From the NCBI RefSeq assembly GCF_002966125.1, contig NZ_CP027062.1, positions 1,488,001 through 1,552,000 of the forward strand: a stretch of DNA of 64,000 nucleotides, given 5' to 3'. The translations under genes were made by a program, and so were the position numbers. The notes below the pieces were generated by a model. That model searched no databases and was not told where the DNA came from. It worked only from the letters and a program-made list of their open reading frames with translations. Within the stretch, counting starts at the first letter, position 1. Each line of letters begins with the position of its first letter. The stretch comes from Pukyongia salina. GTDB lineage: Bacteria > Bacteroidota > Bacteroidia > Flavobacteriales > Flavobacteriaceae. Shown here piece after piece: positions 53,246-61,831 of the stretch.

Positions 53246-54175
53246 ATGAATTTAGAAAAGGAAATAAACGAGATTACCGGGTTTAAGAATCTGGAGTTGC
53301 TCGCTACCCAGGTAGTGGAGGGGTTTATTTCCGGGCTTCATAAGAGTCCGTTTCACGGTTTCTCTGCCGAATTTGCCGAACATAAGATCTACAACACAGG
53401 TGAGAGCACCAAGCATATCGACTGGAAACTATATGCGAAGACGGACAAGCTTTACACCAAACGCTACGAAGAAGAGACCAATTTACGTTGTCATTTGGTC
53501 ATGGATAACAGCAGTTCCATGCATTATCCGAAAGTGAAGGAATTTAGTATTACTTCTCTGAATAAGATTGGTTTTTCGGCACTGGCAGCTGCGGCCATCA
53601 TGAATTTGCTAAAACGGCAGCGGGATGCGGTTGGGATGAGTATATACAGTGATGAATACGAATTCTATGCCTCTGAAAAAGGCAGTGAGCGCCACCACCA
53701 GATGTTGTTAGGGAAATTGAATGAGGCAATTGTACGGCCTAAAGAATCGAAGCAGACCCGCACCTATGCTCATTTGCACCTGATAGCCGAAAAATTGAAA
53801 CGTCGTTCGTTGGTATTTCTGTTTACCGATATGTTTCAGAGTGATCTGGAGGAAAAGAAATTGTTCGAGGCGCTTCAGCATTTGAAATACAACAAACATG
53901 AAGTAGTATTGTTCCACACCTATGATAAGGAGAAGGAACTGAAGTTTGATTTCAGTAATCGTCCCAAGCGGTTTGTGGATGTGGAGACCGGGGAGCATGT
54001 AAATTTATATGCCGATAATATTAAAGAAAGTTACGAAGCGGCCGTGGCCGGGTTTTTTAATGAGTTGCAGCTGAAATGCGGGCAGTATGGTATAAAGTAT
54101 GTGCGAGCCGATATTAATGAAGGGTTTAACAAGATCCTTACTACCTATTTGGTGGAGCGATCGAAGTTTGGTTAG
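53246..54175 (+). CDS. DUF58 domain protein
   Basis: The 309-residue protein is a DUF58 member, with SAEFAEHKIYNTGESTKHIDWKLYAKTDKLYTKRYEEE near 40-80 followed by a VWA-like region (VMDNSSSMHYP, FTDMFQSDLEE). DUF58 proteins are usually coded beside MoxR AAA+ ATPases and transglutaminase-like proteins, but no moxR is near. It has no membrane segment, so it is cytoplasmic. Function unknown. Confidence 0.93.
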   Translation: MNLEKEINEITGFKNLELLATQVVEGFISGLHKSPFHGFSAEFAEHKIYNTGESTKHIDWKLYAKTDKLYTKRYEEETNLRCHLVMDNSSSMHYPKVKEFSITSLNKIGFSALAAAAIMNLLKRQRDAVGMSIYSDEYEFYASEKGSERHHQMLLGKLNEAIVRPKESKQTRTYAHLHLIAEKLKRRSLVFLFTDMFQSDLEEKKLFEALQHLKYNKHEVVLFHTYDKEKELKFDFSNRPKRFVDVETGEHVNLYADNIKESYEAAVAGFFNELQLKCGQYGIKYVRADINEGFNKILTTYLVERSKFG

Positions 54176-54211
54176 TTGATGTGATCAATGAGCAGTGAGA
54201 ATTGATATTGT

Positions 54212-54253
54212 CACTTCGAGTGATCCCGCATCGCGGGATTGTATCGAGAAGTG
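54212..54253. repeat. Dispersed hairpin repeat
   Basis: CACTTC(GA) at 54212 faces TCGAGAAGTG ending at 54253, with an inner ATCCCGC/GCGGGAT stem. I recognise this as a common intergenic repeat of flavobacteria. Just after it, ATAGGGCGCAT (54258-54268) recurs inverted at 63983-63993 near the window's end. Confidence 0.6.
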
Positions 54254-54399
54254 GACGATAGGGCGCATTTGAAATACATGATCTTTTTTAATTATTTTGT
54301 TTGCAACAACTAAAAATCGTCTTATATTTGCCCTCGCTGAAAAGCAATTTCTTCGAAGCCCGGCTGTTGTCGGGGTCCTTGTAAAAGGGCAGGAAAATT

Positions 54400-54473
54400 G
54401 GTCTGGTAGTTCAGTTGGTTAGAATACCTGCCTGTCACGCAGGGGGTCGCGAGTTCGAGTCTCGTCCAGACCG
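54400..54473 (+). tRNA. tRNA-Asp (GTC)
   Basis: A full cloverleaf is present: acceptor GGTCTGG/CCAGACC (54400-54406 and 54466-54472), anticodon stem CCTGC/GCAGG with anticodon GTC at 54434-54436, T-arm with TTCGAGT, and discriminator G at 54473, as expected for Asp. No CCA is encoded. Confidence 0.97.
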
Positions 54474-54519
54474 CAACAAGATGTTGTGTTGTCTCTGTGA
54501 AAGCAGAGAAGTGGTTTAG

Positions 54520-54540
54520 ATTCTGAATCAAGTTCAGAAT
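54520..54540. repeat. Small palindromic repeat, copy 1
   Basis: ATTCTGAA and TTCAGAAT flank TCAAG. It lies between tRNA-Asp and its presumed terminator. Confidence 0.7.
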
Positions 54541-54554
54541 GACAAACCGATGAG

Positions 54555-54590
54555 AAGCTTATCCTTAGTTGGATGGGCTTTTTTTGTTTT
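54555..54590 (+). terminator. Terminator of tRNA-Asp (repeat-family copy 1)
   Basis: AAGCTTATCC pairs with GGATGGGCTT (two G-U pairs) around TTAGTT, followed by a T-rich run. Three related sequences lie at 55388, 56415 and 57235. Confidence 0.75.
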
Positions 54591-54709
54591 CAGAGGTTTT
54601 ATTGAGCAGACTAAACATAGGTCCCTGAGCCTGCGATGCACTGAGCATGTCGAAGTGTCGAAGGGGGCTCTTTTTGTTTGATGTCGCGATAGGTCCTTTC
54701 ATTTTCATT

Positions 54710-55096
54710 CTACTCACATAGGTATTGGATCTTTACCTTCTTGCGCCCCCATTGCCTGGCCGCTTTTACATCGGTGCCAAAATAAATATCGATTTTATTG
54801 CGCCATTTGGGATGCATCTTATCGTTCACCACAAAAATACCCTCGAATCCTTCGATCTTTACTTTGGTGTGATGAGTAAGCCCTTTTTTAATTAGATCCC
54901 TCGAAACAGCAATGGACTTAGTAGTAGGATATAAGGTGTCTCCCCAGGCAGTGATGTTTGGATTCGCGTCGGTTTGTGCTCTGGTGGAATTATAGGCTGA
55001 GGCCATCACTTCCATACTCACCCATTGCTCCTCATTCTTACAGGAGAGGACACTCATAGTGAAAAGGAGTACGATAGTAAGCCGTATTATACCCAT
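54710..55096 (-). CDS. 3D domain (double-psi beta-barrel) lipoprotein
   Basis: The 128-residue protein has a lipobox (SVLSC) and a compact 3D domain: TAYNSTRAQTD-like start, AVSRDLI, VKIEGFEGIFVVNDKM, NKIDIYFGTDVKAARQWG. The three Asp residues of the family (DKM, DIYF and FGTD) are in place. The domain is related to lytic-transglycosylase and RlpA-type folds. A role in peptidoglycan metabolism is possible but unproven. Flanked by repeats. Confidence 0.85.
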   Translation of the reverse strand: MGIIRLTIVLLFTMSVLSCKNEEQWVSMEVMASAYNSTRAQTDANPNITAWGDTLYPTTKSIAVSRDLIKKGLTHHTKVKIEGFEGIFVVNDKMHPKWRNKIDIYFGTDVKAARQWGRKKVKIQYLCE

Positions 55097-55230
55097 ATCA
55101 GATCTAATTTTTCTTCGCTGTTTTAATAAAAATAGTGATTTATATGATTGAGTTAGCTAAACAAAGGAGCGGATGTTTGGTTAGTCTTTTGATATATTGT
55201 GTTGGGGGCTAAAGTGTGGCAAGCAGGTTA

Positions 55231-55357
55231 GATTCTGAATCAAGTTCAGAATGACAAAGTTGAGGAGGCTCAAATTGTCTAATAAAATGTTGTCTTGACT
55301 TTATGAGGTGGCTGAGGAAACTCGAAGCCCCGAGTAAAGTGAAGGGGTTTAGTTTCT
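55231..55357. repeat. 127-bp structured direct repeat, copy A
   Basis: The segment recurs at 58841-58966. The last 90 bases (from 55268) differ at only two positions. Inside, ACTTTA/TAAAGT and ACTCG/CGAGT form nested stems, and at its left end the ATTCTGAA/TTCAGAAT palindrome occurs (55232-55252). Confidence 0.85.
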
Positions 55358-55373
55358 GAATTAAATTCAGAAT
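55354..55373. repeat. Small palindromic repeat, copy 3
   Basis: TTCTGAA and TTCAGAA flank TTAAA. It overlaps the right end of direct-repeat copy A. Confidence 0.6.
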
Positions 55374-55387
55374 GACAAACCAATTAG

Positions 55388-55418
55388 AAGCTTTTCCTCA
55401 GTTGGATGGGCTTTTTTT
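55388..55418 (+). terminator. Terminator-like repeat, copy 2
   Basis: AAGCTTTTCC and GGATGGGCTT around TCAGTT, followed by T-run. It is closely similar to the element after tRNA-Asp but follows no gene on the plus strand. Confidence 0.55.
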
Positions 55419-55516
55419 ATTTGCTGTGGTTTCCTCCAATTGACTCCCGTTTTACTAATAAAAATGTATAGATTAATATGGTTTTCATATATTTATCAAA
55501 ACACTAACTTCCAAGT

Positions 55517-55876
55517 ATGAAAAAGCACCTGTTATTTCTAATTATATTTTTTCCATTTGTAGTGTTATCACAATCTTATAAATGTGATATTGTCTATAGT
55601 TATTATGATACGGATTTTAGTCCTAGTTTATTTAATGTTGATTTTAGTAAGGGAGAACAATCAGTGCAGTCAGGCGATAATTACAAATTTGGCTTTAAGA
55701 TAGAAAAAGGACGATCCTCCACGGATAATTTTAGTTTATTTTTGATTTTATATGATAATGATATTAAAGTATATAGGTCAATTATCAAAGGGATTGAATT
55801 TAATGCTGATTATTTTGAAGGAGCCGTAGAATATGGTGACCACAAATATTCTTGTAAGTGTAAAAAAGAAAATTAA
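55517..55876 (+). CDS. Small secreted protein, AT-rich, unknown
   Basis: The 119-residue product has a signal peptide (ends VLSQS) and a mature part with a C-terminal CKCKK motif and a Cys near 23. No family was recognised. The gene is clearly AT-richer than its neighbours, lies between repeats and stops eight bases before the protease gene, so the two probably form one unit. Signs of transfer are compositional only. Confidence 0.7.
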   Translation: MKKHLLFLIIFFPFVVLSQSYKCDIVYSYYDTDFSPSLFNVDFSKGEQSVQSGDNYKFGFKIEKGRSSTDNFSLFLILYDNDIKVYRSIIKGIEFNADYFEGAVEYGDHKYSCKCKKEN

Positions 55877-55884
55877 AGATTCAT

Positions 55885-56370
55885 ATGAAAAAATTAATAC
55901 TTCTATTTGTTTTAATATCTTATTTTAATATTCATGCGCAATATTGGACATCTCCTGATGGAATAACTGAAATTGCAAGTACTTCTATTAATGACATAGC
56001 TATTGCCAAATTTGATAGCAAAGGGAATCCAATTATCATTTATAACCCTATAATTGCGAATAAATTAGGTGCTGAAGTATCTGCGTTTTTTAGAGCTCAC
56101 GAATACGGGCATCATTATTTAGGTCACGTTTTAAACCAAAACCATCCTAACCCTAATATCCGATTATGGCTTACACGAAATGCAGAGAGTGAAGCAGATG
56201 CCTACGCTGTTAGATATCATATTAGTATGAATAATATTAATGTCCTTAAAAAAACATATAATACTTTTATGAATCAGAATCACCCAGGAGATCGCACTCA
56301 TCTACCGTCAAGGATAAGGGCACAAAATATAGCATCTCTTTATTTTAATATTACAGGTAATCAACTTTAA
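55885..56370 (+). CDS. Secreted M48-like zinc protease
   Basis: The 161-residue protein has a signal peptide (ends IHAQ), a zinc motif HEYGHHYLGH near residue 72 and a downstream Glu in ESEADAYAVRY near 113, the pattern of gluzincin peptidases of M48 type. There is no membrane helix, so it would be periplasmic or exported. The short mature domain (about 140 residues) is near the minimum for this fold. It forms a probable operon with the preceding small secreted protein. AT-rich composition. Confidence 0.8.
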   Translation: MKKLILLFVLISYFNIHAQYWTSPDGITEIASTSINDIAIAKFDSKGNPIIIYNPIIANKLGAEVSAFFRAHEYGHHYLGHVLNQNHPNPNIRLWLTRNAESEADAYAVRYHISMNNINVLKKTYNTFMNQNHPGDRTHLPSRIRAQNIASLYFNITGNQL

Positions 56371-56414
56371 GTTGAACTTAGTAATAAATTAACGTTAAGT
56401 AATAGATCAATAAG

Positions 56415-56447
56415 AAGCTTATCCTTAGTTTGATGAGTTTTTTTTGT
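56415..56447 (+). terminator. Terminator-like repeat, copy 3
   Basis: AAGCTTATCC and TGATGAGTTT around TTAGTT, then a T-run. The stem is weaker than in copy 1. It follows the protease gene and may terminate it. Confidence 0.55.
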
Positions 56448-56496
56448 TTGGAGGATTAATTACATTCTCAAAGGAATACGAATCCTTTGCTTCAAT

Positions 56497-57084
56497 CTAA
56501 ATACGTGTAAACTTCAGATTAAAAGTTCCGTTGGTTAGCTGTTTGATATCTTCCGGATCACCGGAGTTGCGTATCGCAAATTGAAATGTTCCTTCCACTC
56601 CGTCTTCGGTTAAACTTGATATGGTAACAGATCCTGGATTACTGTCCATTCCGTTAGTTAGATATGTGTCTCCCTCTGCGTTATTGGTTGCGTAAAACCC
56701 CCGCATTCCCGGATCGGTGATTGAAAAGGTACCTGGTCCGATACCCGCTTGTTTAAAAATTGTAAGTGCGAAACTCGAACCATCGGCAGAATATGCTTCG
56801 ATACGTACCATGGTTTTATCATCTGTTATGGCTTCTTCTTCGAAATTCATTTCGGGATGACCTGGTGGTCCGCTCACCCACTCAACTCCGTCAAGTATAA
56901 ACCGTACTTCGCCATTGTCTTTTGGATCTGAAGTTGAAGATAGTTTGGTCGACGATTCGGTGGCTTCGGTAATTAGATCTGTAGATTCAGCAGTAGCGGT
57001 AGTAGTAGCATCCTTACAACCGAAGGAAACAATTGTAAGAAAGAGTATAAACAATATCCTATTAGTTATAGAATCACTTTTCAT
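56497..57084 (-). CDS. DUF6252-like lipoprotein
   Basis: The 195-residue product has a signal peptide with lipobox VSFGC, a Thr/Glu/Ser-rich linker (about 24-55) and one beta-rich unit. The unit ends in VEGTFQFAIRN and TNGTFNLKFTRI, like the repeats of the lipoprotein at 46.4 kb. Envelope location, function unknown. It is convergent with the protease gene. Confidence 0.78.
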   Translation of the reverse strand: MKSDSITNRILFILFLTIVSFGCKDATTTATAESTDLITEATESSTKLSSTSDPKDNGEVRFILDGVEWVSGPPGHPEMNFEEEAITDDKTMVRIEAYSADGSSFALTIFKQAGIGPGTFSITDPGMRGFYATNNAEGDTYLTNGMDSNPGSVTISSLTEDGVEGTFQFAIRNSGDPEDIKQLTNGTFNLKFTRI

Positions 57085-57234
57085 TTCGTTTGATCTTTAG
57101 GTAGTTATCTTTTAAAGTTACATAAAAAGACTTAAATCAAGCCCTTCCTAATCTTTAAAAAAATGGCTAAAAGAGAAAAGGTTTTTTCTATTAGGGAACA
57201 GAAAATCGATCATGTAGATTTTAAGGTCAACCAG

Positions 57235-57270
57235 AAGCTTGTCCGTAGTTGGCTGGGCCATTTTTGTTTT
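57235..57270 (+). terminator. Terminator-like repeat, copy 4
   Basis: AAGCTTGTCC, GTAGTT, GGCTGGGCCA, then TTTTTG. It keeps the family layout but with mismatches and sits between two minus-strand genes, so it has no obvious gene to terminate. Confidence 0.45.
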
Positions 57271-57342
57271 GTAATATTATCGTGACGCATTCGTTAAGCA
57301 GCACCTGTGCCTGCAGAGCAAGCGTAATGGATGGAAATAATA

Positions 57343-58740
57343 TTATAAACTACAGTTTCCATTAATTAAATCCTGAATTGATGGATTATGGGCATTGCCG
57401 GTAACCGTATAGTAATCGAATAATAAATTTATGATCAATTCTTGCCTCAGGCTGCAAAAATCAGTCAATAACGAGTTGTTATCAATCTTGAACTGTCTCT
57501 CAACATTAATTAGGTTCCCTAGGCCCGTAAGACTGGTTAATGAAGGATTAGCACCAATTCGTATATTTTTAGCCGCAGATAAATTTTGTAGAGCGGCAAT
57601 AGATGTTAAGTTATCATTGTCTACAATAAGAAGTTGTATTTCTATGCTGGATAGATTTCCAAACCCTGCTAAACTCGTTAGGCTAGAATTATTTCGGATT
57701 TCCAAAGACCTGTTTGCATGCGAAATATTTCCTAAACCGGATATACTGGTTAACGAAGGGTTATTTACAATATAAATGTCGGACACAGTAGAGGAAGTTA
57801 TTTGCATCATTCCAAAATCTATAAGTGCTGGGTTGTTATAGATATTTATGTGCGATGTACCAATGTTAATATTTCGAAGACCGTTAAGGCTTTCCAGCGA
57901 GGAGTTATTTCTAATGATAAAACCGGTTAGAATTTCAGAAACACTCTCCAATCCTACCAAATCGTATAACGAATTATTATCTTCGATTATTAATCTTCCG
58001 CCAATGGAGTTAAGGTTGTCCAGTCCGGTTAAGTTGGTTAAATTTTGATTGTTTTCAATATTTACACCAGCCGACACATTCCTCAGGTTGTCCAATCCAG
58101 ATAAACTAGCTAATGAATTATTATTCCATATTGTTAATTTACCCTTTAAAGTGGATAAGTTGTTAAGTCCGGCTAAACTTTCTAGTGAGATATTAGTAAA
58201 AATATCAACACCCTGAATCCCATTGCCTCCCACGACACCGGTAAGCCCTTCCAAACCAATTAGATTTTGAAGCGCGGCATTATTAGACAATCGAATTATT
58301 CCGACAGTAGCTAAACTCTGTAAACCTTCCAGGTTGATTAACGATTCGTTACTGGAAATTTCTAAATAATTTGTGAAGGAAAGATTACTTAGCCCGATCA
58401 AATTGCTTAGTGAGTTACATTCATAGATCTCGAGATTGCCAATAGTTGTAATGTTATTGAGGCCATTTAAAGATTCAAGATACGGGCAGGTGATTTTTAA
58501 TTCTCCGCTAATCTCTATTAAAGATTGCAGTGGTTGAAGGGACGTGATCTGATTGGCATTATCGGCATCAATTATTGAGAGACTACCTTCAACCTTTGTA
58601 TAATTATTGGCCCCAAATTCTGCGATTTCTTCTGGTGACGTTAAAACTATACCACCTGTAAACACATTTTTATTGGCTTCTTTTGAACATGAAGTAAGCA
58701 GAAATACAATCGAGAAGAATGATAGAATTAAATGTTTCAT
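57343..58740 (-). CDS. Leucine-rich-repeat (L-domain-like) lipoprotein
   Basis: The ATG at 58740 gives a signal peptide with lipobox LLTSC and 465 residues. About 15-17 irregular repeats of roughly 23 residues, each with L-x-x-L-x-G-L-x-N-L pattern (LTSLTGLGNL, LASLSGLDNL), form a curved solenoid resembling receptor L-domains. No anchor, sorting domain or enzyme follows. It is likely a surface-exposed recognition or adhesion protein. An earlier in-frame start at 58839 would disrupt the signal peptide and was rejected. Confidence 0.85.
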   Translation of the reverse strand: MKHLILSFFSIVFLLTSCSKEANKNVFTGGIVLTSPEEIAEFGANNYTKVEGSLSIIDADNANQITSLQPLQSLIEISGELKITCPYLESLNGLNNITTIGNLEIYECNSLSNLIGLSNLSFTNYLEISSNESLINLEGLQSLATVGIIRLSNNAALQNLIGLEGLTGVVGGNGIQGVDIFTNISLESLAGLNNLSTLKGKLTIWNNNSLASLSGLDNLRNVSAGVNIENNQNLTNLTGLDNLNSIGGRLIIEDNNSLYDLVGLESVSEILTGFIIRNNSSLESLNGLRNINIGTSHINIYNNPALIDFGMMQITSSTVSDIYIVNNPSLTSISGLGNISHANRSLEIRNNSSLTSLAGFGNLSSIEIQLLIVDNDNLTSIAALQNLSAAKNIRIGANPSLTSLTGLGNLINVERQFKIDNNSLLTDFCSLRQELIINLLFDYYTVTGNAHNPSIQDLINGNCSL

Positions 58741-58840
58741 TAATTTTTTTAATAATATTACGAAATAAATATTATTTGGTCCAGGGTTACCGGTGTGGAT
58801 ATCCATTCCCAATTTTATCAAGTCTTCTCCAGGCTGCATA

Positions 58841-58966
58841 GATTCTGAATCAAGTTCAGAATTACATGTTTAGTAAGCTCAAATTGTCTAATAAAATGTT
58901 GTGTTGACTTTATGAGGTGGCTGAGGAAACTCGAAGCCCCGAGTAAAGTGAAGTGGTTTAGTTTCT
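58841..58966. repeat. 127-bp structured direct repeat, copy B
   Basis: Matches copy A at 55231-55357, with the 90-base right part differing at two sites and more change between the palindrome and that part. It ends with GTTTCT, after which the sequences diverge. It contains the fourth copy of the ATTCTGAA/TTCAGAAT palindrome at 58842-58862. Confidence 0.85.
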
Positions 58967-59264
58967 AAGATAAAAGCCGCATGATTCGCCATTTCCGAGT
59001 GAGAAAAATTTCGATTCCTGCTAAAAATTTAATAAATTAGAAAAGTAAGAGTACCCATCTTACTAAATAGGAACATATGGTTAACATTTCTGAGCTGTTG
59101 TATTTTTTTGATTATTGGTAATGAACTATTTTAGCCGGCTCAACTAACTTCCCCTTGTAGCGTCTATTAGACGTGCATTTGATTTAAATAATTTTTTTGA
59201 CGTACCAGGAAAAATTGCCTTGCGCTATTTTTTGATAATTACATTAAGTAATGTACTGACACCG
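58967..59264. other. Intergenic region before the sigma-54 activator
   Basis: About 300 bases of AT-rich sequence with no open frame that looks coding. A small GCGTCTA/TAGACG-like hairpin lies near 59161-59176. No TGGCAC-N5-TTGCW sigma-54 site or exact TAnnTTTG box was found. Confidence 0.5.
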
Positions 59265-61643
59265 ATGAATAAACAAACCGTTCAAAATACCCCGGGGCAG
59301 GAATTTTTTAATAGTGATGCATTCACTCAACTCTTCTATAGGAGTCCGTTGCCTAAATGTGTGCTTTCGGCCGAAACAAAGCAATTTATCACCGTAAATA
59401 AACAATACCTCAAACTAACCGGGTTTAATGAGGACGAATTACTGGGTGTGGATTCCAGAACGATTGGACTAGTGGGTTTTGATGAGGCCGATACTACCAT
59501 CGCAGCAGCAACGGAATCTTCGTACGAAGTGGCTATTCCACTTGTGATCTCTACTAAAAACAACGAAAAACGTTCGGTTTTGGTGTACATCTATGAGTTC
59601 GATATTGGATTAAGTGATGAATCCTATATCATAGCCTCTCTTGTCGACCTTACCGAGCGAGAACGTATAGCTAAACTTTTTAGACAGGAAAAAGAATTTA
59701 AGGAAAAGGTAATTGAATCGATCAACGATGGAATGGTTATTACGGATTTGTCTGGTACATGTATAGATGTGAATCCTGCACTCATTGGAATGACAGGCTT
59801 TAAGAGAGAAGAGCTAGTTGGTACAAAGGCGCCTTTTAAATATTGGCCACCCGAATATCACGACGAAATTCTATCTTATTTCTATAAGGCCAGAGAGGGG
59901 AAACAAAATACTTTTTCCGTAAAAATAATGCGTAAAGACGGCGAACGATTTCCAGCTTCGGTGGTTACATCCAGGATTAGAGACAAGGATGGTCGATTAA
60001 TTGCTATGCTTGCGACTATAAAAAATATTACGGAACAGGTGCAGGTTGAGAGTATGCTCCGGGAAACTGCCGAAAAATCGTATCAACGTAAAAAAGCAAT
60101 CCTCGAACTTGCGAGTTTAGTGGGGTCCGATTATTACGAATCCCTAAAAAAGATCACGTCACTTGCCTCCAGGGTACTTAATGTGGAGCGGGTGAGTGTA
60201 TGGAAATTTAACGAGGGCCGTAGTGAGATCGAATGCGAAAAATTATTTAATAAAAGTGATAGTTCGTTCGAAAAAGGAGCCATTTTAAAAAAAGAAGATA
60301 ACCCTGCTTATTTTGAAACACTTTCAAGAAATAAGACCATAAACGTATCAGATGCGGTAAACGACCCTATTACCAAGGCTTTTATAAAAGAATATTTAAC
60401 ACCGAATAAAATTACCTCCCTACTGGATGTCTTTATTCAGGGCCAGGGTGAATATTATGGGATAATTTGCTTTGAAAACGTTGGTTCAATACGGGAGTGG
60501 TCTGCAGATGAGGAAGAATTTGCCACTTCGGTAGCCAATCTGGTGTCTCTTATGGTTCAAAGCAGAAATAGGATGATTGCCGAAGAAAAATTACAAAAAC
60601 TAAATGTAACCTTATCCAATACGGTGACCGAACTTAATGAACTGAAGAACAAACTCGAACATGAGAACGTATATCTTCGGAAAGAAATAGAGATGGTCTT
60701 CAATTTTGAAGAAATGGTGTACGGAAGCGATGTCTTTAGCAAGATATTAAACGAGGTGGAGCAGGTAGCGCCCACTAAAGCCACCGTTCTCTTACTTGGA
60801 GAAACCGGAACCGGAAAGGAACTACTGGCCAGAGCCATTCATAATTTAAGCGACCGGAAGGACTTTCCTCTCATTAAGGTTAATTGCGCCGCAATTCCGC
60901 AAGAACTTATCGAGAGCGAACTCTTTGGACATAAAAAAGGATCGTTTACAGGGGCAATAGCCGATAAGATAGGGAAGATAGAATTGGCAGATGGGGGTAC
61001 TCTATTCCTTGATGAGATTGGCGAATTGCCATTGACCATGCAGCCTAAGCTTCTCAGGTTTCTCCAGGAAGGCGAGATCGAAAAGATTGGAGATCCAAAG
61101 GTGCGTAAGCTTGACGTACGTGTGATTGCGGCTACAAACAAGAACTTAATAAAGGAAGTGGCTAAGAAGCGATTTCGAGAAGACCTTTATTTTCGGTTAA
61201 ATGTATTTCCTATTGTAGTCCCACCCTTACGGAAAAGAAAGGAAGATATCCCTATCCTGATTGAACACTTTGTAGATAAGTTCAGTAAGATCTACAGGAA
61301 GAAGATCAGTTTTATATCCGATAATTCGATGCGGGAAATGCAGAGTTACCACTGGCCCGGAAATATTCGTGAGCTGGAGAACTTGATCGAAAGAGCGGTT
61401 ATTCTCTCTAACTCTACCACCTTAAAGATCCTCGAATTTGAAACAGAAGCATCAAGTGGAAAACGCCCTGTAAAGCACTCTAATTTATCCCTAAATGAAG
61501 CGCAGCGAATTCATATTTTAAATGTACTTGAAAAAAGTAATTGGAAAATTGATGGGCCTAATGGAGCAGCTGTTATGCTAGATATCAAGCCAAGTACGCT
61601 TCGCGATCGCATGAAAAAATTAAAGATTCAAAGGCCTCACTAG
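59265..61643 (+). CDS. Sigma-54-dependent activator with PAS, PAS and GAF domains
   Basis: The ATG at 59265 gives 792 residues: PAS (about 20-125), PAS (about 145-265, WPPEYHDEILSYF), GAF (about 280-430), AAA+ (about 470-700) and a C-terminal Fis-type HTH (AAVMLDIKPSTLRDRMKKL). Walker A is GETGTGKE, the sigma-54 contact loop is GSFTGA, Walker B is TLFLDEIG and the Arg-finger region NIRELENLIERA is intact. It should remodel RpoN-polymerase in response to a small ligand or redox signal. There is no receiver domain. The following genes form a signalling cluster with it. Confidence 0.95.
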   Translation: MNKQTVQNTPGQEFFNSDAFTQLFYRSPLPKCVLSAETKQFITVNKQYLKLTGFNEDELLGVDSRTIGLVGFDEADTTIAAATESSYEVAIPLVISTKNNEKRSVLVYIYEFDIGLSDESYIIASLVDLTERERIAKLFRQEKEFKEKVIESINDGMVITDLSGTCIDVNPALIGMTGFKREELVGTKAPFKYWPPEYHDEILSYFYKAREGKQNTFSVKIMRKDGERFPASVVTSRIRDKDGRLIAMLATIKNITEQVQVESMLRETAEKSYQRKKAILELASLVGSDYYESLKKITSLASRVLNVERVSVWKFNEGRSEIECEKLFNKSDSSFEKGAILKKEDNPAYFETLSRNKTINVSDAVNDPITKAFIKEYLTPNKITSLLDVFIQGQGEYYGIICFENVGSIREWSADEEEFATSVANLVSLMVQSRNRMIAEEKLQKLNVTLSNTVTELNELKNKLEHENVYLRKEIEMVFNFEEMVYGSDVFSKILNEVEQVAPTKATVLLLGETGTGKELLARAIHNLSDRKDFPLIKVNCAAIPQELIESELFGHKKGSFTGAIADKIGKIELADGGTLFLDEIGELPLTMQPKLLRFLQEGEIEKIGDPKVRKLDVRVIAATNKNLIKEVAKKRFREDLYFRLNVFPIVVPPLRKRKEDIPILIEHFVDKFSKIYRKKISFISDNSMREMQSYHWPGNIRELENLIERAVILSNSTTLKILEFETEASSGKRPVKHSNLSLNEAQRIHILNVLEKSNWKIDGPNGAAVMLDIKPSTLRDRMKKLKIQRPH

Positions 61644-61831
61644 GCACACGGAATACCGTGGATGTATTGCTTATTGGCATTCAGGCATCGCTATTCCGAG
61701 AGAATAAATTTCTGTTCACTTTTCAGAAAAAAATATAATTAACACACGCACAGTGTTTTAGAGAATTAATTAGACTCTCTTCTACACTTTGGCATATAGA
61801 TTGGCTTAACCTTCTAAACCGATCTAATATC

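Noticed and set aside
54598-54670. Repeat-like sequence after tRNA-Asp containing GAGCATGTCGAAGTG
   Set aside because: It resembles a common flavobacterial intergenic repeat, but only one clear copy lies in this window, so I did not annotate it.
55097-55516. Remnant gene or mobile element in the intergenic region
   Set aside because: No coding frame was seen; the region is explained by the structured repeats and a terminator-like copy.
58741-58839. TTG-type upstream start for the LRR lipoprotein
   Set aside because: The extension would bury the lipoprotein signal sequence internally.
59020-59264. A sigma-54 promoter for the activator itself
   Set aside because: No TGGCAC-N5-TTGCW site was found by eye.
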